This document shows positions 8,531 through 16,872 of a stretch of 64,000 nucleotides of DNA, piece after piece. The DNA is from Planifilum fulgidum (GTDB lineage: Bacteria > Bacillota > Bacilli > Thermoactinomycetales > DSM-44946). Location: positions 1 through 64,000 of the forward strand of contig NZ_FOOK01000006.1 of NCBI RefSeq assembly GCF_900113175.1, given 5' to 3'. A model generated the notes under the pieces. The model saw nothing but the letters and a program-made list of their open reading frames with translations, ran no database searches and was not told the origin of the DNA. The position numbers and the translations under genes are program-made. Positions within the stretch are counted from its first letter, which is position 1. Every line of letters begins with the position of its first letter.

Positions 8531-9187
8531 ATGGAAGATGTCCGGCTGGTCCGCATTTTGACGGGAAAGCCCCGGGACCTGGGAGGGGGGACGGCGCCGA
8601 CGTGGCGGAGCGGCATCTGCAAAGAGCCGGCGGACGGCCCGGTTTGGCTGGGAAAAACCGGCCTGTCCGGCGACGGGCAGGCGGATCTGAAGCACCACGG
8701 GGGGCCCGACAAGGCCGTCCTGGCCTACGCGGAGGCCCATTATCCCCTGTGGCAAAAGGAACTGGGTCTTCCTCGCTTTTTCCACGGGGCGACAGGGGAA
8801 AATTTCGTCATCTCCGGCCAATCCGAAGCATCGGCGTGCATCGGGGACATCTACCGCATCGGGAAAGCGGTGGTTCAGGTGTCCCAACCCCGTCAGCCCT
8901 GCTGGAAACCGGCCCGCCGCTGGAACGTCCCGGATCTGGCCCTCCGGATGCAAAACACGGGCAGGACCGGTTGGTACTTTCGCGTGCTGGAGGAAGGAGC
9001 CGTGGAGACCGGCACGGAAGTGATCCTTCTCGATCGGCCCTATCCACAGTGGACCATCGCCCGGTGCAACGAAATCATGTACCGCCGCCGGGAGGACCGG
9101 GAATCGGCGATGCAGCTGGCCGCCTGCCCCTCGCTGTCGGAAAGCTGGGTCCGCACCCTTCTCAAGCGGGCGGAAGAGGGCAAATAA
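8531..9187 (+). CDS. MOSC domain protein (YiiM-like)
   Basis: MOSC proteins carry the C-terminal domain of molybdenum cofactor sulfurase; the YiiM group reduces N-hydroxylated compounds with the cofactor bound to a conserved cysteine. Here 218 residues show the typical start GKPRDLGGG and GIcKEP, the HHGGPDKAVLAYAEAHYPLW block (residues about 55-75), GENFVISG, and the cofactor cysteine in PRQPCWKPA. GGGAGGA lies 10 bases upstream of the ATG. It follows marR by 46 bases and could be co-transcribed with it. Confidence 0.85.
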   Translation: MEDVRLVRILTGKPRDLGGGTAPTWRSGICKEPADGPVWLGKTGLSGDGQADLKHHGGPDKAVLAYAEAHYPLWQKELGLPRFFHGATGENFVISGQSEASACIGDIYRIGKAVVQVSQPRQPCWKPARRWNVPDLALRMQNTGRTGWYFRVLEEGAVETGTEVILLDRPYPQWTIARCNEIMYRRREDRESAMQLAACPSLSESWVRTLLKRAEEGK

Positions 9188-9286
9188 AGCTCCCGCGGCC
9201 CGGATGATGGATGGGCGGTTCTTCGGTCAAGGCGCGGGATATAGAGGGCAGTTGCCGGGCTCAGAGATGGCTTTTCCTCCTAAAAC

Positions 9287-9314
9287 TTGACCCCGAAATT
9301 TCCATCTTTACAAT
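9287..9314 (+). promoter_or_regulatory. Sigma-A promoter of the leader-ABC exporter operon
   Basis: TTGACC (9287-9292), a 16-base spacer and TACAAT (9309-9314). Transcription would start about 55 bases before the leader peptide. Confidence 0.65.
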
Positions 9315-9374
9315 TCCGGTCATTTTCCGTAAACTGTTTATGGAAACCGCTTGAAAGAAAGGAGGCACGCGCCA

Positions 9375-9485
9375 ATGCAACCCATCATCATTCACCGGGC
9401 ACTTCTTTCCGATCCGACATCCTGCGGCGCGGAGCAGCCTTTCCCGGAGCGGTTCAGGTTTGATCTCCCCCTTTTATTCGATTAA
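9375..9485 (+). CDS. Leader peptide (36 aa) ahead of the ABC exporter
   Basis: A short frame starting ATG 9375 with AAAGGAGG 9 bases upstream; it encodes MQPIIIHRALLSDP and ends LPLLFD. It lies between a good promoter and a terminator hairpin whose first arm begins 12 bases after the stop codon. This layout (promoter, small well-translated frame, terminator, YheI/YheH-type exporter) is that of bmrB-bmrCD in Bacillus subtilis, where ribosome stalling by antibiotics on the leader lifts termination. The peptide itself shows no similarity that I can judge. Confidence 0.65.
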   Translation: MQPIIIHRALLSDPTSCGAEQPFPERFRFDLPLLFD

Positions 9486-9496
9486 ACGCCAAACCG

Positions 9497-9540
9497 GCCA
9501 CGGGTGTCTGCTCTTCGCGCGCCCGTGGCTTTTCATGTCT
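9497..9540 (+). terminator. Terminator/attenuator in the ABC exporter leader
   Basis: An 8-bp stem GCCACGGG / CCCGTGGC (9497-9504, 9522-9529) followed by TTTT and a second T-rich stretch. It lies between the leader peptide and the first exporter gene with no promoter in between, so it should reduce expression unless disrupted. Confidence 0.65.
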
Positions 9541-9619
9541 TTTCGGCCATGGGAAGATTCCTGTGGCTTTTTCTTTCGCCGCTTTTGAATACTCCCAACC
9601 GAAAGGAAATGGAAACCGT

Positions 9620-11386
9620 ATGAGCATCTTTCGCGATCTGTGGTGGTATTTCAAACGAGAACGACTCCATTACGGGTTGGGCATCCTGACGCTCTTTGCG
9701 GTCGCCCTGCTGGAACTGTTTCCTCCTTATGCCGTCGGAGCCATCGTCGACGCGATCAAACAGCAGAGTCTCACCCCAGGGGAACTGGGCAAATGGCTGT
9801 TTCTCCTGGGCTTGACGGCCGTGGTCCTTTACATCCTGCGCTACATCTGGCGCATTCTGCTCTTTGGGGCGGGGTTCCGCCTGGAACGCCTGCTGCGGCA
9901 ACAGCTGTACAACCATTACACGCTCCTCTCGCCGCGGTTTTTCCATCAGCGCCGCACCGGGGACCTGATGGCCCACGCCACGAACGACATCGAAGCGATC
10001 GAATTGACCGCCGGCGACGGCGTGCTTACCCTGGTGGATTCGCTGTTCATGGGGGGAGCGGTCGTATTTACCATGGCCTTCTTTATCGACTGGCAGCTGA
10101 CGCTGGTCTCCCTGTTGCCCATGCCCCTCATGGCTTGGGCCACCGGCCATTACGGCAACCTGATCCACCGGCGGTTCCACAAGGCCCAGGAAGCCTTTTC
10201 CGCCCTCAACGACAAGGTTCAGGAAAACATCTCCGGCATCCGCGTAATAAAGGCTTTCGGACAGGAAGAGGCGGAAAAGCGCGAATTTGAAAAACTGACT
10301 TCGGATGTCATGCAAAAAAACATCGCCGTGGCCAAGGTGGATGCCCTGTTTGATCCGACCATCTCCCTGATCGTCGGCTTCTCCTTCTTCCTGGCGGTCT
10401 CCTTCGGTTCCTATCTCGTGATTCAGGACCGGATCACCATCGGCGAGCTCACCCAGTTCACCATCTATCTGGGCCATCTGATCTGGCCGATGCTGGCCTT
10501 CGGCATGTTGATCAACATCATGGAGCGGGGCCGGGCCTCCTATGACCGGGTCCGGGAACTGCTCTCCATCCGGCCGGACATCACTGACCGGGAGGATGCC
10601 CTGGATCAAGTTCCGACAGGGGATATCAGCGTTCAAATCGCCGCCTTCACCTACCCCGGCAAGGAAGAGCCCTCCCTCCGGGACATTTCGGTCGACCTGA
10701 AGCGGGGGCAGACCCTGGGGATCGTGGGGAAAACGGGGAGCGGCAAAACCACCTTCTGCCGCCTGCTCCTGCGGGAGTTCGATGTCGAAGAGGGAGCCAT
10801 TCTTATCGGCGGCATCCCCATCACCCGCTACCGGTTGGGCTGCCTTCGGAAGGCCTTCGGCTACGTTCCCCAGGATCATTTCCTCTTCTCGGCCACCATT
10901 GCGGAAAACATCGCCTTCGGCCGACCGGACGCCACCCGGGAGGAGATTGAAAAGGCCGCCCGCCTGGCCTGCATTCACGAGGACATTTTGCAGTTTCCCA
11001 AGGGATACGACACCGTGGTCGGCGAGCGGGGGGTCACCTTGTCCGGCGGGCAAAAACAGCGGATCTCCATCGCCCGGGCCCTGCTCATCGACCCGGAAAT
11101 TCTGATCCTGGACGATTCCCTGTCGGCGGTGGACGCCAAAACGGAAACGGCCATCCTGCAGGCCCTGCGGGCCAACCGGGCCAACCGGACCACCATCATC
11201 ACCGCCCACCGGTTGAGCGCCGTGGAAAAGGCGGACCACATCCTGGTCCTGGAAAACGGGCGGATCCGGGAACAGGGAACCCACGACCAACTGATGGCCC
11301 AGGGCGGCTGGTATGCCGACATGTACCGGCGGCAGCAGCTGGAGTCGCTGGTTGCACAGGGAGGTGTTGCCCGTGGTGATGCGTAG
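9620..11386 (+). CDS. bmrC: ABC exporter half-transporter, YheI/BmrC-like
   Basis: Fused membrane-plus-ATPase half of a heterodimeric drug exporter, 588 aa. Six transmembrane helices fill residues 1-310; the ATPase shows Walker A GKTGSGKTTF near residue 372, signature LSGGQKQR and Walker B ILILDDS. The residue after the Walker B aspartate is Asp rather than the catalytic Glu, so this subunit forms a degenerate site, as known for BmrC. The opening MSIFRDLWWYFK and the FFHQRRTGDLMAHATNDIEA segment resemble YheI. ATG 9620 follows GAAAGGA; the frame is open upstream to 9563 without a ribosome site. It overlaps the partner gene by 14 bases. Confidence 0.85.
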   Translation: MSIFRDLWWYFKRERLHYGLGILTLFAVALLELFPPYAVGAIVDAIKQQSLTPGELGKWLFLLGLTAVVLYILRYIWRILLFGAGFRLERLLRQQLYNHYTLLSPRFFHQRRTGDLMAHATNDIEAIELTAGDGVLTLVDSLFMGGAVVFTMAFFIDWQLTLVSLLPMPLMAWATGHYGNLIHRRFHKAQEAFSALNDKVQENISGIRVIKAFGQEEAEKREFEKLTSDVMQKNIAVAKVDALFDPTISLIVGFSFFLAVSFGSYLVIQDRITIGELTQFTIYLGHLIWPMLAFGMLINIMERGRASYDRVRELLSIRPDITDREDALDQVPTGDISVQIAAFTYPGKEEPSLRDISVDLKRGQTLGIVGKTGSGKTTFCRLLLREFDVEEGAILIGGIPITRYRLGCLRKAFGYVPQDHFLFSATIAENIAFGRPDATREEIEKAARLACIHEDILQFPKGYDTVVGERGVTLSGGQKQRISIARALLIDPEILILDDSLSAVDAKTETAILQALRANRANRTTIITAHRLSAVEKADHILVLENGRIREQGTHDQLMAQGGWYADMYRRQQLESLVAQGGVARGDA

Positions 11387-13118
11387 ATTGCTCGGCTATC
11401 TGAAGCCCCACCGGAAACCCCTGATCCTTGCCTTCGTCGCCCTTCTGGCGGCGACGGCGGCCAACCTGGCCGGACCGATTCTGATCAAGGTGTTTATCGA
11501 CAATCACCTGATTCCCAGAAACCTCGACCGGTCCGTCATCGCCGGACTCGCCGGCGCCTATCTCCTGCTTCATCTGGCCTCGGTGGGAATCAACTATTTT
11601 CAGCTCCTCACCTTCCATAAAATCGCCCAACGGGTGATCCGCCAGCTGCGCATCGACGTATTCACCAAGGTGCAGCACCTGGGCCTGGCCTTTTTCGACA
11701 AGACGCCGGGCGGCTCCCTGGTGTCCCGGATCACCAACGACACGGAATCGATCAAGGAATTGTTCATCAGCGTGCTGTCCACCTTTGTGCAGAACTTCGT
11801 CATGATCCTGGGCATCTTCGTCGCCATGTTCATCCTCGACGCCCGGCTCGCCCTCTTCTGCCTGGTCCTGATGCCGGTCATTCTCCTGATCATGCAGGCT
11901 TACCGCCACTACAGCGCCAAGGCCTACCGCCTCTCCCGGGAGAAACTGAGCCAGCTGAACGCCCGGCTGAACGAATCGATCCAGGGGATGAACATCATCC
12001 AGGCATTCCGGCAGGAAGAGCGAATGCGGCGGGAATTCGGCCGCGTCAACCAGGGACGCTACGAAGCGATGATGAAAATCGTCAAGATCAACGGACTTTT
12101 GGTCCGGCCGGCGATGGATTTCCTCTACGTCGTGGCGATCATGATCGTCGTCAGCTTCTTCGGCGTGCAATCCTTCAGCCGGGTGGTGGAGATCGGAACC
12201 CTGTACGCCTTTCTCAACTATTTGGACCGCCTCTTCGAGCCCGTCAACCAGATCATGTTCCGACTCTCCCAGATGCAGCAGGCGGTGGTGTCGGCGGAAC
12301 GGGTCTTTGAGCTGATGGATCAGCGGCTGCTCGCTCCCACCCAGGAAGGGGAAGACGATCCCGTCATCCGGGAGGGGCGGATCGAATTTCGAAACGTCAG
12401 CTTCTCCTACGACGGCAAGACCGACGTGCTCAAAAACATCTCCTTCACCGCCCACCCCGGCCAGACGGTGGCCCTGGTGGGCCACACCGGGAGCGGGAAA
12501 ACGACGATCAGCAACCTCCTGCTCCGCTTCTACCCGGTGGAGCGCGGGGAAATCCTGATCGACGGCGTCCCCCTGAAACGGTACAGCGACCGGGAGCTGC
12601 GCAGCAAAGTCGGCCTCGTCCTCCAGGATCCCTTTCTCTTTGTCGGGGACGTGAAAAGCAACATCCGCCTTCACAACCCGGACATCACCGACGAAGAGGT
12701 GGTGGAGGCGGCCAAATTCGTTCAAGCCGACTCCTTCATCCGCCGGCTCCCCCGGGGTTACGACGAACCCGTCGTCGAGCGCGGAGCCACCTTCTCCAGC
12801 GGTCAGCGTCAGCTGATCTCCTTTGCCCGCACCATGGCTTTGAATCCGAAGATCCTGGTGCTGGACGAGGCGACGGCCAGCGTGGACACCGAGACGGAGG
12901 AGGCGATCCAGGAAGCCCTGGCCCGGATGCGGCGGGGACGGACCACCATCGCCATCGCCCACCGCCTCTCCACCATCCAGGACGCCGATCTGATTCTGGT
13001 GCTGCACCGTGGGGAAATCGTCGAGCGGGGAACCCATCAGGAGCTGCTGAACAAGAGAGGACTGTACCACAAGATGTATCTGTTGCAGCAGGGACAAGGG
13101 GAAGGGGAAGCGGGCTGA
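11373..13118 (+). CDS. bmrD: ABC exporter half-transporter, YheH/BmrD-like
   Basis: Partner of the preceding subunit, about 580 aa. It has six transmembrane helices followed by an ATPase with Walker A GHTGSGKTTI, signature FSSGQRQL and a normal Walker B with catalytic Glu (LVLDEATASVD), so the heterodimer has one consensus and one degenerate nucleotide site. GTG 11373 has GGGAGG eight bases before it; a second GTG (11376) and an ATG (11379) follow at once, so the exact first residue is uncertain. Overlap with the upstream stop implies coupled translation. Substrate is unknown; multidrug export is inferred from the family. Confidence 0.85.
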   Translation: MVMRRLLGYLKPHRKPLILAFVALLAATAANLAGPILIKVFIDNHLIPRNLDRSVIAGLAGAYLLLHLASVGINYFQLLTFHKIAQRVIRQLRIDVFTKVQHLGLAFFDKTPGGSLVSRITNDTESIKELFISVLSTFVQNFVMILGIFVAMFILDARLALFCLVLMPVILLIMQAYRHYSAKAYRLSREKLSQLNARLNESIQGMNIIQAFRQEERMRREFGRVNQGRYEAMMKIVKINGLLVRPAMDFLYVVAIMIVVSFFGVQSFSRVVEIGTLYAFLNYLDRLFEPVNQIMFRLSQMQQAVVSAERVFELMDQRLLAPTQEGEDDPVIREGRIEFRNVSFSYDGKTDVLKNISFTAHPGQTVALVGHTGSGKTTISNLLLRFYPVERGEILIDGVPLKRYSDRELRSKVGLVLQDPFLFVGDVKSNIRLHNPDITDEEVVEAAKFVQADSFIRRLPRGYDEPVVERGATFSSGQRQLISFARTMALNPKILVLDEATASVDTETEEAIQEALARMRRGRTTIAIAHRLSTIQDADLILVLHRGEIVERGTHQELLNKRGLYHKMYLLQQGQGEGEAG

Positions 13119-13288
13119 CGGCTTCCCCTCTCTGAGGAAGGACACAGCCTGACGGGACTTTTGGGAGGCGGGAGCCGAAAGCCCCCTTGACCCGCGGACC
13201 GATTATCGCATCGCCTCCCAACGCCGATCGAATAAATTTTTCCAATCAAGAGAGACTAACGGGCAAACGGCGAACAGGAGGCGATCGC

Positions 13289-13468
13289 ATGGATATCCGG
13301 CGAGCCAAACAGATTCTCGACTCCACGAAGGAAGTGGAAGTTCACTACCAGGGAAAACCGGTCTGGATTCAAAACGTGGATGAAAGCAGCCAGACGGCCC
13401 GCATCTATCCGCTGGACAACCCGGACAACGAGATGACGGTCTCGGTCCATCAGTTGGAAGAGGTGTGA
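13289..13468 (+). CDS. sspH: Small acid-soluble spore protein, H type
   Basis: A 59-residue protein MDIRRAKQILDS...VEVHYQGKPVWIQNVDE that matches the SspH family over its full length. These proteins are made in the forespore. ATG 13289 follows AACAGGAGG by 8 bases; the frame is open further upstream, but family length fixes this start. A sigma-G promoter would be expected; I could not pick one with confidence (GAATA near 13229 is the best -35 candidate). It shows directly that the organism sporulates or descends from a spore former. Confidence 0.9.
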   Translation: MDIRRAKQILDSTKEVEVHYQGKPVWIQNVDESSQTARIYPLDNPDNEMTVSVHQLEEV

Positions 13469-14035
13469 CCGCGGCCGTCTTCTTTCTCCCGTCTTTTCCT
13501 CCAGTAAACCTCGAAGGCCCGGTCCAGGAACTGAATCACCTCGTCATCGACGGGATAAAATCGATAATCCGGCTTGGGGGATTTCCGCATCTCCCAGGCC
13601 TTTTCCATTTTCTCAAGGTCTCCCCCGAACATCCTCTCCGATAGGCTTACGATCTGCGCCACGACCCGCTGCACGTCCGGGGAATCGGGAGGATGGGACT
13701 GCGTCAGCCCTTTGATCTGCCGATAAAAGCGAATCCACTCCCCGCTTTCCGGGGCCCGGTCCTCCAGGCGCGGAAGGCGGCCGATGATCTCCCGCTCCTC
13801 GGGCGTCAAGGAGCGCTGACCCTCCGCTTTTCCGTACCGGTAAATCTCCAATAACTTCCTCCAGTCGATGGTCCCCTCCATTTGGTAAGAAATCAGCGTG
13901 GTCTCTATCCCGTTCATCAGGTGTTCGATCCGCTTCTTTTCCCTTTCCAGCCGCTCATACTGCGCCTTGAGAAACGCTTCCCAATCCGTTTCCCCCTCCA
14001 GATGCTCCTTGATCTTTTTCAAGGGGAAGCCCAGG
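13450..14035 (-). pseudogene. MerR-family regulator with TipAS domain, N-terminus lost
   Basis: The minus frame from about 14035 to the stop at 13450 encodes the end of a MerR DNA-binding domain (FLGFPLKKIKEHLEGE), the coiled coil (QYERLEREKKRIEHLMNGIETT) and a TipAS-like ligand-binding domain (LTPEEREIIGRL, then YRQIKGL and YRFYPVDDEVIQF). The roughly 40 residues with the helix-turn-helix are missing: upstream the frame runs antisense into a permease. No start codon with a ribosome site is present. It overlaps the end of sspH by 19 bases, tail to tail. In intact relatives such regulators sense peptide antibiotics or drugs and control an adjacent exporter. Confidence 0.75.
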
Positions 14036-14640
14036 AAGGAATCATCACCACCTTCTCCTCCATGAACGGCCTGTTCCTGCCCATTTTGACGGCCATCGTG
14101 GTATCCCGCATCGTCGACATGGAACACAAGGGGGAGACGTGGAGACTGCTCGGGGCCCTGTCCGTAAACCGGCACTTGCTGTTTGCAGCCAAATATGGAT
14201 GTGCGGCTTCCTTGCTGCTGACCGTAGTGCTTCTCCAGACCTTCGCCATCCCGGGAATCGGATGGGCGAACGGCCTGGAAGCCCCGATCCCGTACGACCT
14301 GCTGTTTCGGTTTCTGGCAGGCACCATGCTGGTCAACCTGGTGATCATCGCCCTGCAACAGTGGGTGTCCCTGGCCGTCAGAAATCAAGCCTTCGGCCTC
14401 TGTCTCGGTATGGTCGGGGGATTTTTCGGCCTGACGGCGGACCTGTTTCCCGTTTTCGTCCGGCGGCTCCTCATCTGGTCCAACTATACGGCCCTCAGCC
14501 CCGTCACCCTCCGCTACGGCGACGGCACGGTCCGTTTTGTGACGCAAGACGCCGGATGGATCCTGCCCACCGCGCTCCTGTTGGTCGGAGCGGCCCTCTA
14601 CCTCGCCGGAAGTCTTCATCTTTCCCGGAAGGACATCTAA
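14025..14640 (+). pseudogene. ABC-2 type permease, N-terminus lost
   Basis: From about 14030 the plus frame reads FSSMNGLFLPILTAIVVSRIVDMEHKGETWRLL, the middle of a bacitracin/lantibiotic-type ABC-2 permease, and continues through four further hydrophobic segments to a normal end (SLHLSRKDI). The first helix and N-terminal ~50 residues are absent; upstream, the frame is antisense to the headless MerR gene. The frame is formally open from 13882, but that part is not permease. The neighbouring permease at 14704 is intact, so this was the first of two permeases. The missing ATPase gene probably lay in the deleted segment. Confidence 0.7.
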
Positions 14641-14703
14641 AGCAAGGCAGGCTCCGAACACCGCTTCGCCCTTTCAAACAAACAACCGACAGGGGGATCG
14701 ACG

Positions 14704-15432
14704 ATGTGGAGACTCTTGGAAACGGAATGGATGAAGTGGCGGCGTTCCCGGATGTGGCTCGTCCTGATGACGCTTCCCGTCCTGAGCATTTTGATCGGCA
14801 GCGCCAATTATGCCTTGAACCAGGAGGTTCTCCGGAAGGAATGGTACAGCCTCTGGTCGCAGGTCAGCCTGTTTTACGGGGAATTTTTCCTCCCCGTGCT
14901 GATCGCGATCGCCTGCTCCCATCTGTGCCGGCTGGAGCATGCAAACAAAAGCTGGCGCAACCTGCTGACGGCACCGATCGCCGTGTCCCGGATCTATCTG
15001 TCCAAATTGGCGGTGCTGGCATGGCACATGCTCCTGGTGCAGATGGTCTTCTTCTTCCTTTATCTTTGCGCCGGGAAACTGCTTTCGCTGTCCGCACCGC
15101 CGCCGAAGGAAATCCTCGGATGGATGGTCCGCGGCTGGATCGCATCTGTCACCCTCGGAACGATTCACCTGTGGCTTTCGATGCGCATCCGCAGTTTCGC
15201 CGTTCCGGTCGGGATCGGCCTGTGCGGCGTCTTGGTCGGACTGGGAATGGTGGTGAAGGATTGGGGCCTGTTTTTCCCCTACTCCCTCCTCACCGTCGGC
15301 ATGGGGGTCCTGAGCCAGGAAGGGCTGACGCCGGCGGAGCTCCTTTGGTTCCTCGCCGTCAACTTTCTCTATGCAATCCTCTTCTCCGCCCTGTCCCTAC
15401 GCCGGTTGAAACGTCCGGAAGGACTGGTGTAA
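14704..15432 (+). CDS. ABC-2 type permease, bacitracin/lantibiotic immunity type
   Basis: A 242-residue membrane protein with about six helices. It opens MWRLLETEWMKWRRSRMWLV, the usual basic N-terminus, followed by a long extracytoplasmic loop and FFLPVLIAIACSHLCRLEHANKSWRNLL, the conserved motif of lantibiotic-immunity and BcrB-like permeases (the E..K.W..L signature). It would pair with another permease and an ATPase, but the first is truncated and the ATPase is missing here, so the transporter is probably dead unless complemented elsewhere. Confidence 0.8.
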   Translation: MWRLLETEWMKWRRSRMWLVLMTLPVLSILIGSANYALNQEVLRKEWYSLWSQVSLFYGEFFLPVLIAIACSHLCRLEHANKSWRNLLTAPIAVSRIYLSKLAVLAWHMLLVQMVFFFLYLCAGKLLSLSAPPPKEILGWMVRGWIASVTLGTIHLWLSMRIRSFAVPVGIGLCGVLVGLGMVVKDWGLFFPYSLLTVGMGVLSQEGLTPAELLWFLAVNFLYAILFSALSLRRLKRPEGLV

Positions 15433-15445
15433 GGAAATTGAATGA

Positions 15446-15496
15446 AAAAGGGGCGTGCCGCACTATCCGGCCCGTGGATAGCTGGTCGGCACGCCC
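15446..15496 (-). terminator. Terminator of the GNAT gene
   Basis: Ten-bp stem GGGCGTGCCG / CGGCACGCCC (15451-15460, 15487-15496) with a nested CTATCC/GGATAG hairpin; on the minus strand it is followed by CTTTTTCATT. Confidence 0.75.
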
Positions 15497-15554
15497 TGGT
15501 GCAGTGAGGGAAGAATTCTTCGGGATTGAAAAGATGGCGAAGAAACGGTTACAT

Positions 15555-15983
15555 TCACAAATCACGGGATAACCGAATCATGTCCCTGCATTGAATGCCG
15601 TTTTCGAAAATCGCTTCGGAATAATGCCTTGTGAAGAAGTCAAAATCAATACCAATCATCCGAAAACCGCATTTCTGATAAAACGCCAGTTGCCCGATAC
15701 TTGAATTTCCCGTTCCCACTTCCATCGTTTTATACCCCATGGACTTCGCCGTCTGGATGGCGTGTTTCAACAACTTTTTCCCGATGCCCTTTCCTTGATG
15801 CGACGGCATCACTGCGATATTCACCAATTCCACCGTTTGGGGTCTTGTCGGAAGCAGGACGTAAACGCCGATGATTTGACCCTTCCTTTCCGCCACAAAG
15901 CAAGTTCCCCTACGGATATATTCCTGAACCAGTTCTCGCGACGGATCCCGCCAATAACAATAATTCCATCGGAGGTTTTTCAT
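15555..15983 (-). CDS. GNAT-family N-acetyltransferase
   Basis: A 142-residue single-domain acetyltransferase using acetyl-CoA. Motif A is clear: VELVNIAVMPSHQGKGIGKKLL (residues about 50-72) with the QGKGIG pyrophosphate loop, followed by a MEVGTGNSSIGQLAFYQKCGF motif B as in YvbK-like enzymes. The acceptor substrate cannot be told. It lies alone between the damaged ABC cluster and the toxin-immunity region, with its own terminator. Confidence 0.85.
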   Translation of the reverse strand: MKNLRWNYCYWRDPSRELVQEYIRRGTCFVAERKGQIIGVYVLLPTRPQTVELVNIAVMPSHQGKGIGKKLLKHAIQTAKSMGYKTMEVGTGNSSIGQLAFYQKCGFRMIGIDFDFFTRHYSEAIFENGIQCRDMIRLSRDL

Positions 15984-16080
15984 TCATCTCTCGTATTTGA
16001 AAGTCCAATCCGGTCCACTCTCCTCCATGAGTCCACTACTGACATATTCCTTCAACTTCTTTCGACATCCACTCTTCTCC

Positions 16081-16872
16081 TCACCCCTTATACAACCGAA
16101 TCCCCTTCTGCAGCAGGTATTCATCCACATGACGCTCGAAGGTGCGGAGAAACTTCCGGGTGTTTCCCATTTTGTTCTTCGTTAGCTCCCGGTCGTAGAA
16201 CAGCACCCGAATCTTGCCGTCTTCCATATCTCCTGCCGACTCCGCTCCCAGACGGTCCTGCAGGTAGTCGATCACCCACTCCCGGGGGACATGGGCTTCA
16301 AATTCTTCTACTAGACGAATCACTTCTTCTTTCGTCTTTTTTGTCTCAACTGTATCTTCTACCCGTTCATACAAGGGTTCCGGTCGGTACAAATAGGCCG
16401 GTTTGCCCATATAAGCATTTCGATCTCCATCAATCATCCACAGCTCTTCAAGGCTAGGTAATCCGGCCACTTCAGTAAACAGATTCACCAAAGCCTGTGT
16501 TCGTTGAACATTAATTTCTGCATCTTCCGTTTGAAAAAACTTGAGATTATCGTAATCTTCAACTCTCAGTAATGTGTCATTGACACATAACCGATTAACA
16601 TAGATCTCTTCTTCTACAGTAGGATTAAAAAATGTAACGTAATATAATTCATACCGATCTCTGTCAGTTAACACTTCATTTCGAACCTCATCAATGGAAT
16701 CCAAGTTTCTGAGAGCTTCATCATCGTTAAATGCATATCCATCTAAACGACGAACCTTTCCCCAATGCCTCATCAAGACTTCCGTTACATTCAGACCAAC
16801 TTCCATGTAGTTTTCCTTCAAATACGACCCCCAGTAAGTAAACATCAACCAACGATCAATTTCTTCGTCCAT
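16081..16872 (-). CDS. Putative immunity protein, second of a tandem pair
   Basis: A soluble 263-residue protein starting MDEEIDRWLMFTYWGSYLK, with GGGGAGGGGG upstream of ATG 16872, inside the end of the upstream paralogue. The two proteins differ in the first two thirds (about 60% identity by eye) but are almost identical in the last ~85 residues, from LVEEFEAHVPREWVIDYL to the end. No known domain recognised. Tandem divergent copies directly behind a toxin cassette, together with the lower GC content, suggest an immunity protein. Function is inference from context. Confidence 0.6.
   Translation of the reverse strand: MDEEIDRWLMFTYWGSYLKENYMEVGLNVTEVLMRHWGKVRRLDGYAFNDDEALRNLDSIDEVRNEVLTDRDRYELYYVTFFNPTVEEEIYVNRLCVNDTLLRVEDYDNLKFFQTEDAEINVQRTQALVNLFTEVAGLPSLEELWMIDGDRNAYMGKPAYLYRPEPLYERVEDTVETKKTKEEVIRLVEEFEAHVPREWVIDYLQDRLGAESAGDMEDGKIRVLFYDRELTKNKMGNTRKFLRTFERHVDEYLLQKGIRLYKG

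Noticed and set aside
9533-11290. Very long minus-strand open frame (585 codons) opposite the first ABC exporter gene
   Set aside because: It is an antisense shadow caused by high GC and codon bias; the plus strand encodes all ABC motifs. The same applies to 11199-13145 and to 35000-36000 region frames.
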